Positions 1-7,967 of a stretch of DNA of 11,975 nt are shown piece after piece. The stretch's first letter is position 1. The number at the start of each line of letters is the position of its first letter. The notes beneath the pieces are model-generated. The model did no database searches and was not told the DNA's origin. It was given only the letters and a program-made list of their open reading frames with translations. The stretch spans positions 1 to 11,975 of the forward strand of contig SDNV01000088.1 in the NCBI GenBank assembly GCA_004524515.1. Direction: 5' to 3'. This DNA comes from Promethearchaeota archaeon (lineage in GTDB: Archaea > Asgardarchaeota > Lokiarchaeia > Sigynarchaeales > SOKP01). The position numbers and the translations under genes are program-made.

Positions 1-62
1 AATACCTTTAAATTTAATTGCAATCTGATATAGATTTTAATTTTTAAGAATTTATAAATTTA

Positions 63-204
63 TAGGAAGACTTATCCTAATAATTTTATTTCAATTCAAA
101 TTAGATTATATTATATTTATCCGATTTTCGGGCTTAGAGTTCATTTAGTAAGATTTATATTAGTCAAACTATTTGATCATTTAGGAAATTTATCCTAGGA
201 TAAA
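63..204. promoter_or_regulatory. AT-rich intergenic region with two TAGGA/TCCTA dyads
   Basis: Bases 1-249 hold no gene that I can support. Two copies of the dyad TAGGA-N6/7-TCCTA lie at 63-79 and 182-197. The second copy runs into a perfect 16-bp palindrome, TTTATCCTAGGATAAA, at 189-204. Their centres are about 118 bp apart, and the second lies about 50 bp before the start codon of the surface-protein gene. Paired dyads at this place could be operator sites, but that is inference. In DNA this AT-rich short dyads also arise by chance. A small CCGA-TTT-TCGG hairpin at 121-131 could belong to the end of an upstream transcript. Confidence 0.3.
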
Positions 205-249
205 ATCACCTATTATTTCCTACAAATCTGTAAGAAAAAGTGAAAAATT

Positions 250-1641
250 ATGTCTAAAAAACCAATTATACTTGCTATTTTATTAATTTTTTTTGCTCAA
301 CAAGGGATTATTTTTCTAACAATTCCAAGTGCTAAAGCAGATGTGTCCATACCTTCAAATTTTTATGATAATTTAGATACAGATTCGATTTACGTATATA
401 ATGTTACTAAATTTGGAGGAGATTTGAATTGGTTAGGTTTTGATTACATTTCAAAATATAATACATCAACCAATAAAGGCGGTCAGATTTTAGTAAATTT
501 TACAGGGTTCTATGAAAAACACCCCAATGATATATTTAACGCTTTCAAAAGTCCAATGCCTTATATGGACATTGAGTTTATGCAAAATAAAGAGGGAATT
601 CTTATTTCGAATCACACTTTTTATAATGTTTCAAATGGTGAGGTTGCGTTTAATACTGCTTTAGGATACAATGCATTTCAATCGGGATTTTTACTACCCA
701 TTAATAATGTAACTCATCTAAGAGAATTGGCTCTTGTTCAAGATAGTGGTTTCATGCCTGGAGAAATTACTATTGAAGAATCATATAATTTTATCTCATT
801 TGATTTTAAACAAGACTCTAAATTTCAAAATACAACTCTTGTTTATGAGAAAAAAACTGGCTTATTAATTTGGGCTCGAACTAAATTGGCACCAATTACT
901 GATCCAATTGGTTACACGTTAGAAATCTTCCTAAACAATTATACTCTTGACCTCGATACATTATACTCCTATAACGTATCAAGATTCAATTCTGTCTCAT
1001 TTTGGTATGACTGGGATTTCAGTTATATTGATACTTGGACCACAAATGCAGGAGGAACTGTGAACGTGAACTTTACAGGTTATTATTTCAGAGATTCTGA
1101 CGATTTAGGTGCAGATATATTTCCATCAGACATTAAACGAGCTTGGTTAGACATTGAGATTTTTTATAATGGTTATTTCGGACCTATAGGACCACAAATT
1201 AGTCTAACTAACATATCAAATCGAGAAACAGCGATTCAGATGGGTATTGGATTTGGCGATCTACAAAGTGGGTTTTTATTGCCGATGATTCATAACACCA
1301 CATATATAAAACAACAAGTATTAGATATGAATCAAGGAGAAATTGGAATCACAGAGGAAGAGCTTACAATTGAATTTTCTTTTTATTATGAAACTGTAGG
1401 ATTTAAACAAGAAACGTATCTGATTTATGAAAAAATGACAGGTCTTCTACAGCGGGTAGATACTTCCGCTGGAGGATATAGTTTAGCAATGCGACTGATT
1501 GGATTTCCTTACTCAAAAACATCAACTCCAGCAACCCCCTCAGATAATTCAATTCCATCTTTTGAACTATCTATATTCTGTTTGGTAGTTTTAATAGGTT
1601 CCGCAATATTATTTAAAAGAATTAAGACTAAAATAAAGTAA
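250..1641 (+). CDS. Surface-anchored protein with a tandem internal duplication
   Basis: I do not recognise the family. The 463-residue protein has a signal peptide at about 1-30, with likely cleavage after AKA. Its ectodomain is rich in Asn and aromatic residues, and one membrane segment at about 437-455 is followed by a basic KRIKTKIK tail. It should therefore sit outside the cell, anchored at its C-terminus, with a Pro/Thr/Ser-rich stalk (about 425-436) before the anchor. The ectodomain is two copies of one domain, about 43-230 and 235-420. Matching blocks include YVYNVTKF/YSYNVSRF, VNFTGFY/VNFTGYY, QSGFLLP (twice) and LVYEKKTGLL/LIYEKMTGLL. I count twelve N-x-S/T sequons, so heavy N-glycosylation is likely. 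The ATG is preceded by AAAAGTGA at a plausible spacing. The next gene starts 34 nt downstream on the same strand. Confidence 0.8.
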   Translation: MSKKPIILAILLIFFAQQGIIFLTIPSAKADVSIPSNFYDNLDTDSIYVYNVTKFGGDLNWLGFDYISKYNTSTNKGGQILVNFTGFYEKHPNDIFNAFKSPMPYMDIEFMQNKEGILISNHTFYNVSNGEVAFNTALGYNAFQSGFLLPINNVTHLRELALVQDSGFMPGEITIEESYNFISFDFKQDSKFQNTTLVYEKKTGLLIWARTKLAPITDPIGYTLEIFLNNYTLDLDTLYSYNVSRFNSVSFWYDWDFSYIDTWTTNAGGTVNVNFTGYYFRDSDDLGADIFPSDIKRAWLDIEIFYNGYFGPIGPQISLTNISNRETAIQMGIGFGDLQSGFLLPMIHNTTYIKQQVLDMNQGEIGITEEELTIEFSFYYETVGFKQETYLIYEKMTGLLQRVDTSAGGYSLAMRLIGFPYSKTSTPATPSDNSIPSFELSIFCLVVLIGSAILFKRIKTKIK

Positions 1642-1675
1642 ATTTATTATTTTTTTATTTTATTGGATTTATGCA

Positions 1676-2059
1676 ATGAAAAGAAAGGCTAAATTTTTTA
1701 TAATAGGAATCATCGGAATTATCTCTTTTTCCACTTTGATTACTATCAATTTTAATTTAAAACAAACTCCTGATACAATTGAATTAGTAACAGATTTGAA
1801 TCTGCATGTCGATTATAACAACGGATCAATTAAGATCAGGCAGAATTTCACGCTTTCTGAAGGTAAAACTACAGTCTTTGATGCCTTAGCACTTTGGTGT
1901 GAATTATTATATGATGATTATGGGTGGGGGATAATAGTAAGAGAAATTGATGGAGTTGGGGGGAATTGGCTATATTACGTTAATGATGTTAGTCCAAGTG
2001 TAGGATCAGATTTATATCCCCTAGAAAATGGAGATTCTATAAGATGGGAAAAAAATTAA
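1676..2059 (+). CDS. Small membrane-anchored DUF4430-like (transcobalamin C-terminal-like) protein
   Basis: The 127-residue protein starts with a basic tip (MKRKAKF) and a hydrophobic segment at about 6-25, which acts as a signal anchor or an uncleaved signal peptide. The rest should lie outside the cell. The C-terminal part matches the pattern of DUF4430 domains: a beta region, then KTTVFDAL (about 63-70), an aromatic helix, IDGVGGNWLYYVNDVSP (about 92-108) and a final L-NGDSIRWE block (about 116-125). In that superfamily the fold is a small beta-grasp-like domain found in cobalamin-binding and surface proteins; cobalamin binding is not shown here. It lies 34 nt after the surface-protein gene on the same strand, so the two may be co-transcribed. 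Its end overlaps the convergent Roadblock gene by 4 nt. I see no strong Shine-Dalgarno sequence. Confidence 0.7.
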   Translation: MKRKAKFFIIGIIGIISFSTLITINFNLKQTPDTIELVTDLNLHVDYNNGSIKIRQNFTLSEGKTTVFDALALWCELLYDDYGWGIIVREIDGVGGNWLYYVNDVSPSVGSDLYPLENGDSIRWEKN

Positions 2060-2496
2060 CTTAGTCCAGATATTCCTCGACGGTCAATTTGTCTTAATGT
2101 GGGCTCCATTTCCTTAAATGCTTTACGAATTTTATGGAAATAATAGCCCAACTTATAACCTTTTTTGCAATTTGTAAAAAGCATAAAATTGTTATCTGAA
2201 GACCCAACTAAGATTATAGTATATCCTTTTATACCTCTGATAACAATCTCTTGTAATTCTCCTTGTCCTAACCCATGACTAATTTTCTCTCCCAAAGAGA
2301 TTAATGTAGCAGGACTTGCACTATAGATATCAGCAACAATATCAGCGGTCTCAGAACTTGCTATTCTTAACCCAGTTTTCGAAACTAAAGCGGTTCCTTC
2401 TAAGTCAGTAGAACTTTCTAAAAGCTCTAATTTTCGCATTAAATCTGCAAGAATTTGCGGGTCAATATTTATCTCAGAGGACGGATAATTTTCCAA
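2056..2496 (-). CDS. Roadblock/LC7 domain protein
   Basis: The 146-residue protein has the Roadblock/LC7 pattern at about 12-115: a first helix (PQILADLMRKLELLESSTD), then LEGTALVSKTGLRIASS, a helix with SLGEKISHGLGQG, and the strands ELQEIVIRGIKGYTIILVGSS and NFMLFTNCKKG. These domains are small alpha/beta dimers. In MglB and in LAMTOR/dynein light chains they act with Ras-like GTPases, and Asgard genomes carry many of them. The C-terminal 30 residues (KIRKAFKEMEPTLRQ onward) are helical and basic. The start is TTG, chosen because GTGAGGTAAT lies just upstream (2501-2510 in plus coordinates). The gene lies 27 nt downstream of EF-Sec on the same strand and is probably in the same operon. The GTPase partner is not in the window. 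Confidence 0.85.
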   Translation of the reverse strand: MENYPSSEINIDPQILADLMRKLELLESSTDLEGTALVSKTGLRIASSETADIVADIYSASPATLISLGEKISHGLGQGELQEIVIRGIKGYTIILVGSSDNNFMLFTNCKKGYKLGYYFHKIRKAFKEMEPTLRQIDRRGISGLS

Positions 2497-2523
2497 CTTG
2501 ATTACCTCACTTAATAATATTAA

Positions 2524-3972
2524 TTAATTTTGAACATTTAAATCTTTTTTAGATTTCAATATAAAACTTCTTAATTCCTTTAGTATGACAGTGTCCCCTT
2601 TTTCTAATTCCGTTTTTTGTTTTGCCCTATCAATTCCTATAATTACTGATCCTTTCGTTCCAAAAGTATCTAAAATAGCAGAAAAGGGGGGTTCTAACTT
2701 TTTCCCAATAATTTTTTTTGCTCCAATAAGACTATGAGCAAGTCCATTACACACGATACCTTGGGAATGATTTGGATTTTGGATATGACCTTTTTTATAT
2801 TTATATTTATAAAGCTTAGGAGGTACTTTAAGAATTGAGTTTAATTCTGCTCCTCCTATTATTCTCAAAGTGGTTGGTGGTAAGTCTAATCTGCTCAAAA
2901 GAATGAAACTTTTCTCTTTTCCAAATAAGATCTTTTCATTTAACCATAAATACGCTTTAAAGTTCTTTTTCTCTTTAATTGATACTAACTGCAAGTTTTT
3001 TCCGTTAATTTCTTCAAAAGGATAGATAAACGCAGCTGTAGTAAACATTCCAACTGTTATATGAATCTGACTACCGAAATGAATTTCTGGTTTGAATAAT
3101 TTACTCTTTTCAACAGACACTTCAATCAAATCACAATATTCAAAAAGATTATTGTCGTCTGTTGCATAACATCCACGATAAATTTTTTTTACATCTACAC
3201 CTCTTACATTGACTCCAACTCGATCCCCAGCTTTGGCTATAGAGACGTCTTGGTGAAAAATTTGAATTGATTTAACCCTACCCATTTCATTTATAGGAGA
3301 AATAAATAAATTCTGATTTAATCTCAATGTTCCCCTTATTATAGTCCCTGTAATTATTGCACCTCTTCCTTTTATTGAAAAATGATGATCTATTGGAAGA
3401 ATTAAGCTTCCTATGCTTTCTCTCTCAATATTTAATTCTTTTATCGTGTTTAAAAGCCCTAATCTAAGTTCATCAAAGCCAATCTTTTTTTTGGCTGAAA
3501 CAGGAAAAACAGGAATGTTTGATCCAAAAGATGTAGAGGAAAAAAAAGTTCTCGTTTTTATAATTTCATTTTCAAGATTTCCTTCAAATAAATCAATTTT
3601 ATTTAAGACCACTACTAAATTCTTCACTCCTAAAGCTTCCATCATGATAATATGTTCCCCAGTTTGAACTTGGGGACCTTTATTTATATCAATAACAAGC
3701 AAAGCTATATCGATAATTTCTACAGAGGAGGCACTAATTTTTATCAAATCTGCGTGACCAGGGCCGTCTACTAAAGTAATTATATAATTACCAATCATAA
3801 AACTAGTAAATCCTAAATCTATTGTGATCCCTCTTTCCTTACTCTGAGGATGAGCATCAATACCAGCAGTTGAGATTATTTCACTTAATACCTCTGCAAT
3901 CGCTGTTTTACCACTATCTATATGCCCAAATAATCCAATATGGATTGGAATTTTTTTAGTAATTTCTTCCAT
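2524..3972 (-). CDS. selB: Selenocysteine-specific elongation factor (EF-Sec)
   Basis: This 482-residue translational GTPase carries Sec-tRNA-Sec to the ribosome at recoded UGA codons, in the cytoplasm. The G domain shows GHIDSGKT (16-23), DGPGH (69-73), NKID (124-127) and SAKK (159-162). The stretch HPQSKERGITIDLGF (about 41-55) is the switch I region typical of archaeal and eukaryal EF-Sec, and it separates this protein from EF-1A and aIF2-gamma. Beta-barrel domains II and III follow (about 190-370), then a C-terminal domain IV (about 375-470) of archaeal/eukaryal type. I see none of the winged-helix repeats that bacterial SelB uses to bind SECIS RNA. The length fits archaeal SelB. A TATA-like TATTTAAA lies 29 nt before the ATG and there is no clear Shine-Dalgarno sequence, so the leader is probably very short. 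The Roadblock gene follows. Confidence 0.93.
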   Translation of the reverse strand: MEEITKKIPIHIGLFGHIDSGKTAIAEVLSEIISTAGIDAHPQSKERGITIDLGFTSFMIGNYIITLVDGPGHADLIKISASSVEIIDIALLVIDINKGPQVQTGEHIIMMEALGVKNLVVVLNKIDLFEGNLENEIIKTRTFFSSTSFGSNIPVFPVSAKKKIGFDELRLGLLNTIKELNIERESIGSLILPIDHHFSIKGRGAIITGTIIRGTLRLNQNLFISPINEMGRVKSIQIFHQDVSIAKAGDRVGVNVRGVDVKKIYRGCYATDDNNLFEYCDLIEVSVEKSKLFKPEIHFGSQIHITVGMFTTAAFIYPFEEINGKNLQLVSIKEKKNFKAYLWLNEKILFGKEKSFILLSRLDLPPTTLRIIGGAELNSILKVPPKLYKYKYKKGHIQNPNHSQGIVCNGLAHSLIGAKKIIGKKLEPPFSAILDTFGTKGSVIIGIDRAKQKTELEKGDTVILKELRSFILKSKKDLNVQN

Positions 3973-4001
3973 AAGTCAAAAAATCTTATTTATCGTCAAT
4001 A

Positions 4002-4010
4002 CTTTAAATA
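4002..4010 (-). promoter_or_regulatory. TATA-like box for EF-Sec
   Basis: On the minus strand TATTTAAAG lies 29 nt before the EF-Sec ATG. With the usual archaeal TATA-to-start distance of about 25 nt, transcription would begin only a few bases before the ATG. That fits the missing Shine-Dalgarno sequence. On the plus strand, TTTTAAAT at 4041-4048 is a matching candidate for the divergent zinc-ribbon gene. Confidence 0.45.
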
Positions 4011-4089
4011 TTGGACTACAATAAAATTTAATTCAATTGATTTTAAATTATAGTAATAGACGATTATTTAAAAAAAAGTGTGAAAAAGA

Positions 4090-4950
4090 ATGCCAAAATA
4101 TTGCGTTTACTGTGGAAATCCATTGAAAGAATCAGATAAGTTTTGTATTATATGTGGGAAACCAATTCTCCAAGGTATTCCAGATAAAGAAAAAACTAAA
4201 CTAAAAATTACACCTGAAGATAGTTCAAGAATTAATTCAAAAAAGAATACTATTACTGAATTTACAGATGATGATGAATTTCTAGAAGGAGAATCTAATT
4301 CAAAAAAGAAAATAAAAAAGGGGAAAAACCGAGAAGCCACTGAAAAGCCACTTCCATATGAAGTCAAAGAGCAAATGATCTTATATATTGATTATAATGA
4401 TATCCAACTTAATAAACAACTTTTAATTGATAAATTAAAAGAATTGCAGAAATCCCTGAAAGATCCTAAATACGAGTATGACGAAGAATATAAGGATACG
4501 ATTAATGTTAAGTTAGATGCAATTAAAACTCTGATTAGTGAGTTTAAAACCAAAGAAGATGAAATAAAAGGAAAAATGGAAGAACCTTTCATCGTGCAGA
4601 GAATCCAAAATGATATCGAAACTAAGATCTTCCAATTGAAGAATTTAACTAAAGAATATAAGCTACATAATGTAGATAAAGATTCTTTTGAAAAGTTAAG
4701 GGATAAATATAAGGAAGAGAAAGAAAGTTTGGAAGAAGAAAGAGAGAATTTGACGTCAGGGATAAAATTATGGATAAAAGAATTAAAATTAGAAAAAACA
4801 GAAATTAATTCCGAAAGGAATCTTAATAAAGGAAGATTTCACGCAAAAGAATTACCTAACGATGCTTTTAAAAATAAAGAGAAGGAGTTTGAAACGAGAT
4901 TAAAAAAGATTGACGTAAAGATAAAAACCTTGGAAGAGCTCGTCAAATAA
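4090..4950 (+). CDS. Zinc-ribbon protein with a long coiled coil
   Basis: The 286-residue protein opens with a zinc ribbon at residues 3-27: CVYCGNPLKESDKFCIICG, with Cys5, Cys8, Cys19 and Cys22 as likely zinc ligands. A charged, probably disordered linker follows (about 30-95), acidic first (TDDDEFLEGE) and then basic (KKKIKKGKNRE). From about 100 to the end the protein is Lys/Glu-rich and helical, with several coiled-coil segments (for example KLRDKYKEEKESLEEERENL at about 207-226). No catalytic motif is visible. It is probably a cytoplasmic scaffold or adaptor, but the role is unknown. Translation should start at the ATG, with GTGTGA (4078-4083) as Shine-Dalgarno sequence. It is divergent from EF-Sec across a 117-nt gap with TATA-like boxes on both strands. 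Confidence 0.8.
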   Translation: MPKYCVYCGNPLKESDKFCIICGKPILQGIPDKEKTKLKITPEDSSRINSKKNTITEFTDDDEFLEGESNSKKKIKKGKNREATEKPLPYEVKEQMILYIDYNDIQLNKQLLIDKLKELQKSLKDPKYEYDEEYKDTINVKLDAIKTLISEFKTKEDEIKGKMEEPFIVQRIQNDIETKIFQLKNLTKEYKLHNVDKDSFEKLRDKYKEEKESLEEERENLTSGIKLWIKELKLEKTEINSERNLNKGRFHAKELPNDAFKNKEKEFETRLKKIDVKIKTLEELVK

Positions 4951-5000
4951 GGATAATCAAAAATTTTATTTTGGTTTAAAAATTTAACTTAGTGATCACT

Positions 5001-5126
5001 ATGAGGAAAAAACTTATAGGAGTTATTATATTTTTAATTGCTTTATCTTTACTCACAATAGGAATAATTGAGGCAGAATTTCTTTCGTATTCTTCAATCT
5101 ACAACCAAATGGCTGCTATTCCATAG
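5001..5126 (+). CDS. Possible 41-residue single-pass membrane peptide
   Basis: This short open frame codes for 41 residues: a basic tip (MRKKL), one hydrophobic segment at about 5-23 and a short polar tail ending in MAAIP. GTGAT (4992-4996) lies four bases before the ATG and is a good match to the archaeal anti-Shine-Dalgarno sequence; this is the main support for translation. It follows the zinc-ribbon gene by 50 nt. Its last 11 bases overlap the end of the convergent small zinc protein gene. It could be a real micro-protein, the remnant of a longer secreted protein, or chance. No family is recognised. Confidence 0.45.
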   Translation: MRKKLIGVIIFLIALSLLTIGIIEAEFLSYSSIYNQMAAIP

Positions 5127-5427
5127 TATCGTATTTTCTTACCTTTCCTTGCGAAACCGAATCATCTAGAAAACCCTTTTTCTGGTAAAACTTTTCTTGG
5201 GATTTTCTATACTTATTTACATCTTTATAATGATTTTTGCATAAGTATATCTTATGTTGTTTATTTTCCAAATATTTTAAGTTTGCATCTTCCACGTATT
5301 TCTTCCATTTGTTTTCAGTTAGTGATCTTATAGCCATTTCATCACAGCCTTTAATACTGCATTCCCTGTTTTTATTACTGATGCTAGTTAAATCATTTTT
5401 TTCTCTTATTTCCTTTGGAAGTTTCAT
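5116..5427 (-). CDS. Small zinc-binding protein (Cx4C...CxxH)
   Basis: The 103-residue, very basic protein has four likely metal ligands: Cys23 and Cys28 in CSIKGCDEMAIRSL, and Cys63 and His66 in IYLCKNHYK. The spacing of about 35 residues between the two halves, and the phrase LCKNHYK followed by a basic helix, resemble small conserved archaeal proteins of unknown function that I know by pattern but cannot name. Nucleic-acid or ribosome binding is plausible from the charge, but is inference. The ATG at 5427 has AGGAAGGG upstream on the minus strand. The gene is divergent from the first Nudix gene. Confidence 0.7.
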   Translation of the reverse strand: MKLPKEIREKNDLTSISNKNRECSIKGCDEMAIRSLTENKWKKYVEDANLKYLENKQHKIYLCKNHYKDVNKYRKSQEKFYQKKGFLDDSVSQGKVRKYDTME

Positions 5428-5512
5428 CCATTTTCCCTTCCTAAAAATTTTATTAGAAAAAAGTATTATGAAATTTAATTAATTAACATCTTAAAGTTTT
5501 TTCATATAATTG

Positions 5513-6223
5513 ATGAATTCTATGAACTTTCTCTATGATGAAACCTCAATTAAAGGAAACCTTACCCCTTGTGATTCGATAAGTAGGATCTCATTGAAAG
5601 ATGAGTTTTTTACTAGTTCTGCTATTCTATTTGCAATAATTCCTTATATAGGCAAACCTTATGATTTAGTTTTAATACATAGATCTAATCGGGGAAATCG
5701 TCATAGAGGAGAAATGTCATTTCCAGGTGGAAAATTTGAACCTTATAATGATATAACACTTCAAGACACGGCCCTGAGAGAAGCAGAGGAAGAAATTGGG
5801 ATTTCAAGGAAAAACATTAAAATTATAGGATGTTTAGATGATTTCCCTACTATGACAAAGTACATTATCACCCCATTTGTAGGAATTATAAACAGTGATC
5901 AGAAGTTAATTAGGCAAGAAACAGAAGTCCAAAAAATTTTGAAAATCCCTATTAATTTTTTTATCGACAAACAAAAATTCAGAGAACAAGCTATTGATAT
6001 TGAAGGCAATAAATTTCCTATTTTTTATTTCAATTATGAAGATAAGACTGATAAAAAGCGGTATACAATATGGGGTGCAACAGCTTACATGATAGTAAAT
6101 TTTATAGAAAAAGTTTATGGTATTACTCTTTCTGAATTAGGATTGAAAAGATTTAGATTAGAAAAGATAAAGGACTTAAAAGAATACATAAAATATAGGG
6201 ATCAAATTACTAAGAATTTCTGA
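5513..6223 (+). CDS. Nudix hydrolase, CoA-pyrophosphatase-like (first of a tandem pair)
   Basis: The 236-residue protein carries a Nudix box at about 66-97: GEMSFPGGKF and then ALREAEEEIGI, with the metal-binding RExxEE residues intact. The RHRGEMSFPGGK stretch is the signature of the CoA pyrophosphatase branch (NudL, NUDT7, NUDT8). Those enzymes split CoA or acyl-CoA into phosphopantetheine and 3',5'-ADP. CoA as substrate here is inferred from the motif. I chose the ATG at 5513 and not the TTG three bases earlier, because its N-terminus (MNSMNFLYD) then lines up with the paralogue (MITKKFVFD) at equal length. No Shine-Dalgarno sequence is evident, and a TTTAATTAATTAA stretch lies about 30-40 bases upstream. 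The second Nudix gene starts after 5 nt. Confidence 0.88.
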   Translation: MNSMNFLYDETSIKGNLTPCDSISRISLKDEFFTSSAILFAIIPYIGKPYDLVLIHRSNRGNRHRGEMSFPGGKFEPYNDITLQDTALREAEEEIGISRKNIKIIGCLDDFPTMTKYIITPFVGIINSDQKLIRQETEVQKILKIPINFFIDKQKFREQAIDIEGNKFPIFYFNYEDKTDKKRYTIWGATAYMIVNFIEKVYGITLSELGLKRFRLEKIKDLKEYIKYRDQITKNF

Positions 6224-6228
6224 TAATT

Positions 6229-6906
6229 ATGATTACTAAAAAATTTGTCTTCGACTCAAAATTTATTCAATCACGGTTGAAAAAATATGATTCCCCCTCC
6301 AGATTATCGATGCATCATGAATTTTTCACCAATTCTGCTATAGTTTTTTTAATTCTTCCACATAAGAATACACCATATGACTTAGTAATGATTCGCCGGA
6401 CAAAACATGAAAATGATAAACATTCTGGCGAAATGTCATTTCCAGGAGGGAAATTTGATCCTGAAGTTGATGGTAATTATCTTGATACCGCGATGAGAGA
6501 GTTAGAAGAAGAATTAGCAATACAAAAAGAAGAAATTAGGATTATTGGTTGTATTGACGACCATCTAACTCCAAAAGGATTTATTATCACCCCATTTGTT
6601 GGGTATATTAATGAGAAACAGTATATGAACAAGGAAGACGAGGAAGTCAGTGAGATTGTTAAAATTCCAATCACTTTTTTTGCAGAAAAAAATAATTATA
6701 GAGAGCGCACCTATTATTTAAAAAATGATTTAATTGGAGTTGGTAAGTTTAATTACAAAACTCCTGAAGGAAAAAAATATGTTATTTTTGGAGCTACTTC
6801 GCATATAATTGTGAATTTTATTGATTCTGTTTATAATTTAGGTCTAATGAATTCTAATTGTAGAAGAGTACGATGCGAAGATATCAAGGATAAAATAGTA
6901 AAATAA
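6229..6906 (+). CDS. Nudix hydrolase, CoA-pyrophosphatase-like (second of a tandem pair)
   Basis: This 225-residue protein is a paralogue of the gene just before it and aligns over its full length. Shared blocks include HEFFTNSAI (DEFFTSSAI in the partner), PYDLVMIRR, GEMSFPGGKF (67-76), IIGCIDD, ITPFVGYIN and a C-terminal IVNFIDSVY. The metal-binding residues are present in RELEEELAI (90-98), but the Gly that usually ends the Nudix box (EEIG) is Ala here. The two copies have diverged and may prefer different substrates. Spacing to the upstream gene is 5 nt, so they should share one transcript. The aminopeptidase gene starts 23 nt downstream. Confidence 0.87.
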   Translation: MITKKFVFDSKFIQSRLKKYDSPSRLSMHHEFFTNSAIVFLILPHKNTPYDLVMIRRTKHENDKHSGEMSFPGGKFDPEVDGNYLDTAMRELEEELAIQKEEIRIIGCIDDHLTPKGFIITPFVGYINEKQYMNKEDEEVSEIVKIPITFFAEKNNYRERTYYLKNDLIGVGKFNYKTPEGKKYVIFGATSHIIVNFIDSVYNLGLMNSNCRRVRCEDIKDKIVK

Positions 6907-6929
6907 AAATATATATTATAACGATTATC

Positions 6930-7952
6930 ATGGAAGAATTTATTGAGCAAGCTGGAAATACAATAGTAAATGTATGCTCTAAGCTAAAGAAAGATGAAAA
7001 AGCAACAATTTTAACAGATAAAGAAACTATAAACATAGGTTTAATGATTAAAAAGTATAGTGAAGATATAACGGAAAAAGTAAATTTTCACATACTGGAA
7101 GATTATGCTGAGAGACCCCTAACTCACATTCCAGAAAAAATTAAGAAAGATGTAAAAAAGAGTGATGTAACTTATTACGCTGCACAATCTAAACAAGGAG
7201 AACTTCAAAATTTTAGAGGTCCTTTAGTTGGATTAGCAATACGTTCGGGAAGGGAAATACACATGCCAAACATAAACGATGAAATAATAAAAACTGGTAT
7301 GCAAGCTAATTACTATAAAATCGCGTCTTTAACTTATATGGTGACAAGTATTGCTGTAAAATCCAGAAGTGCTAGGATTTCTACTCCCAAAGGTACAGAT
7401 CTTACTGTTACTTTTTCAGATAGGATAAATTGGGTTCCAGACACGGGATTATTATGGTATAAAGGGATGTGGGGGAATTTACCTGCTGGAGAAGTTTTTA
7501 CTTGTCCTGATTCTGTAGAAGGCATAATGATCATAGATGGAACATTAGGAGATTTTTTCAATGAAAAATATGGACATTTAAAACACACACCTGTTAGAAT
7601 CCCAATAAAGAAATCGAGAGCAATAACAAATGATATTCAATGTGATAACAAAGAATTACTTGAAGAATTCAAAGGGTATTTGACTCAAGGTGATAATTCA
7701 AATAAAGTTGGTGAATTTGGTTGTGGAACAAATGTTGCTCTAACTGCCTTAATTGGAAATTTACTTCAAGATGAAAAATATCCTGGAGTTCATATTGCAT
7801 TTGGAAATCCCTACCCAGATCAAACAGGGGCTAATTGGAATGCTAATGGCCATGTAGACGGTATAATGGAAAAGTGCTCTTTATGGTTCGATGATAAGCT
7901 TATTATTGAAAATGGAAGATTCATAGAAAAAGAGCTTTTTTCGTTTTATTGA
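6930..7952 (+). CDS. M29-family-like metallo-aminopeptidase
   Basis: The 340-residue protein has the layout of the M29 (thermophilic aminopeptidase) superfamily. The C-terminal half shows NLPAGEVFTCPDSVEGIMIIDG (about 183-204), GEFGCGTN (261-268), GVHIAFG (286-292) and NGHVDGIMEKCSLWFDDKLI (306-325). Likely metal ligands are Glu188, Glu262, His288 and His308. Family members are dinuclear metal exopeptidases acting in the cytoplasm. Related proteins include ring-opening dioxygenases of the NicX type, so peptidase activity is likely but not certain. Length is slightly below the family's usual 370-410 because the N-terminal domain is short. It follows the Nudix pair by 23 nt; an AT-rich stretch there (AAAATATATATTATAA) could be a separate promoter. 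Next downstream is tRNA-Sec. Confidence 0.82.
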   Translation: MEEFIEQAGNTIVNVCSKLKKDEKATILTDKETINIGLMIKKYSEDITEKVNFHILEDYAERPLTHIPEKIKKDVKKSDVTYYAAQSKQGELQNFRGPLVGLAIRSGREIHMPNINDEIIKTGMQANYYKIASLTYMVTSIAVKSRSARISTPKGTDLTVTFSDRINWVPDTGLLWYKGMWGNLPAGEVFTCPDSVEGIMIIDGTLGDFFNEKYGHLKHTPVRIPIKKSRAITNDIQCDNKELLEEFKGYLTQGDNSNKVGEFGCGTNVALTALIGNLLQDEKYPGVHIAFGNPYPDQTGANWNANGHVDGIMEKCSLWFDDKLIIENGRFIEKELFSFY

Positions 7953-7967
7953 ATAATCGCAAAATTC

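Noticed and set aside
3413..3667. Plus-strand open frame of 84 residues
   Set aside because: It lies opposite the G domain of EF-Sec, has low complexity and no ribosome site; it is a shadow of that gene.
4107..4592. Minus-strand frames of 86 and 66 residues
   Set aside because: Both are opposite the zinc-ribbon/coiled-coil gene and are Ser/Phe-rich mirrors of Lys/Glu codons.
5237..5482. Plus-strand hydrophobic frame of 81 residues
   Set aside because: It is opposite the small zinc protein, whose Cys/His pattern and ribosome site are convincing; the Phe/Leu-rich sequence mirrors its Lys codons.
6221..6228. The UGA stop of the first Nudix gene read as Sec
   Set aside because: The very next codon is UAA, so readthrough would add a single residue.
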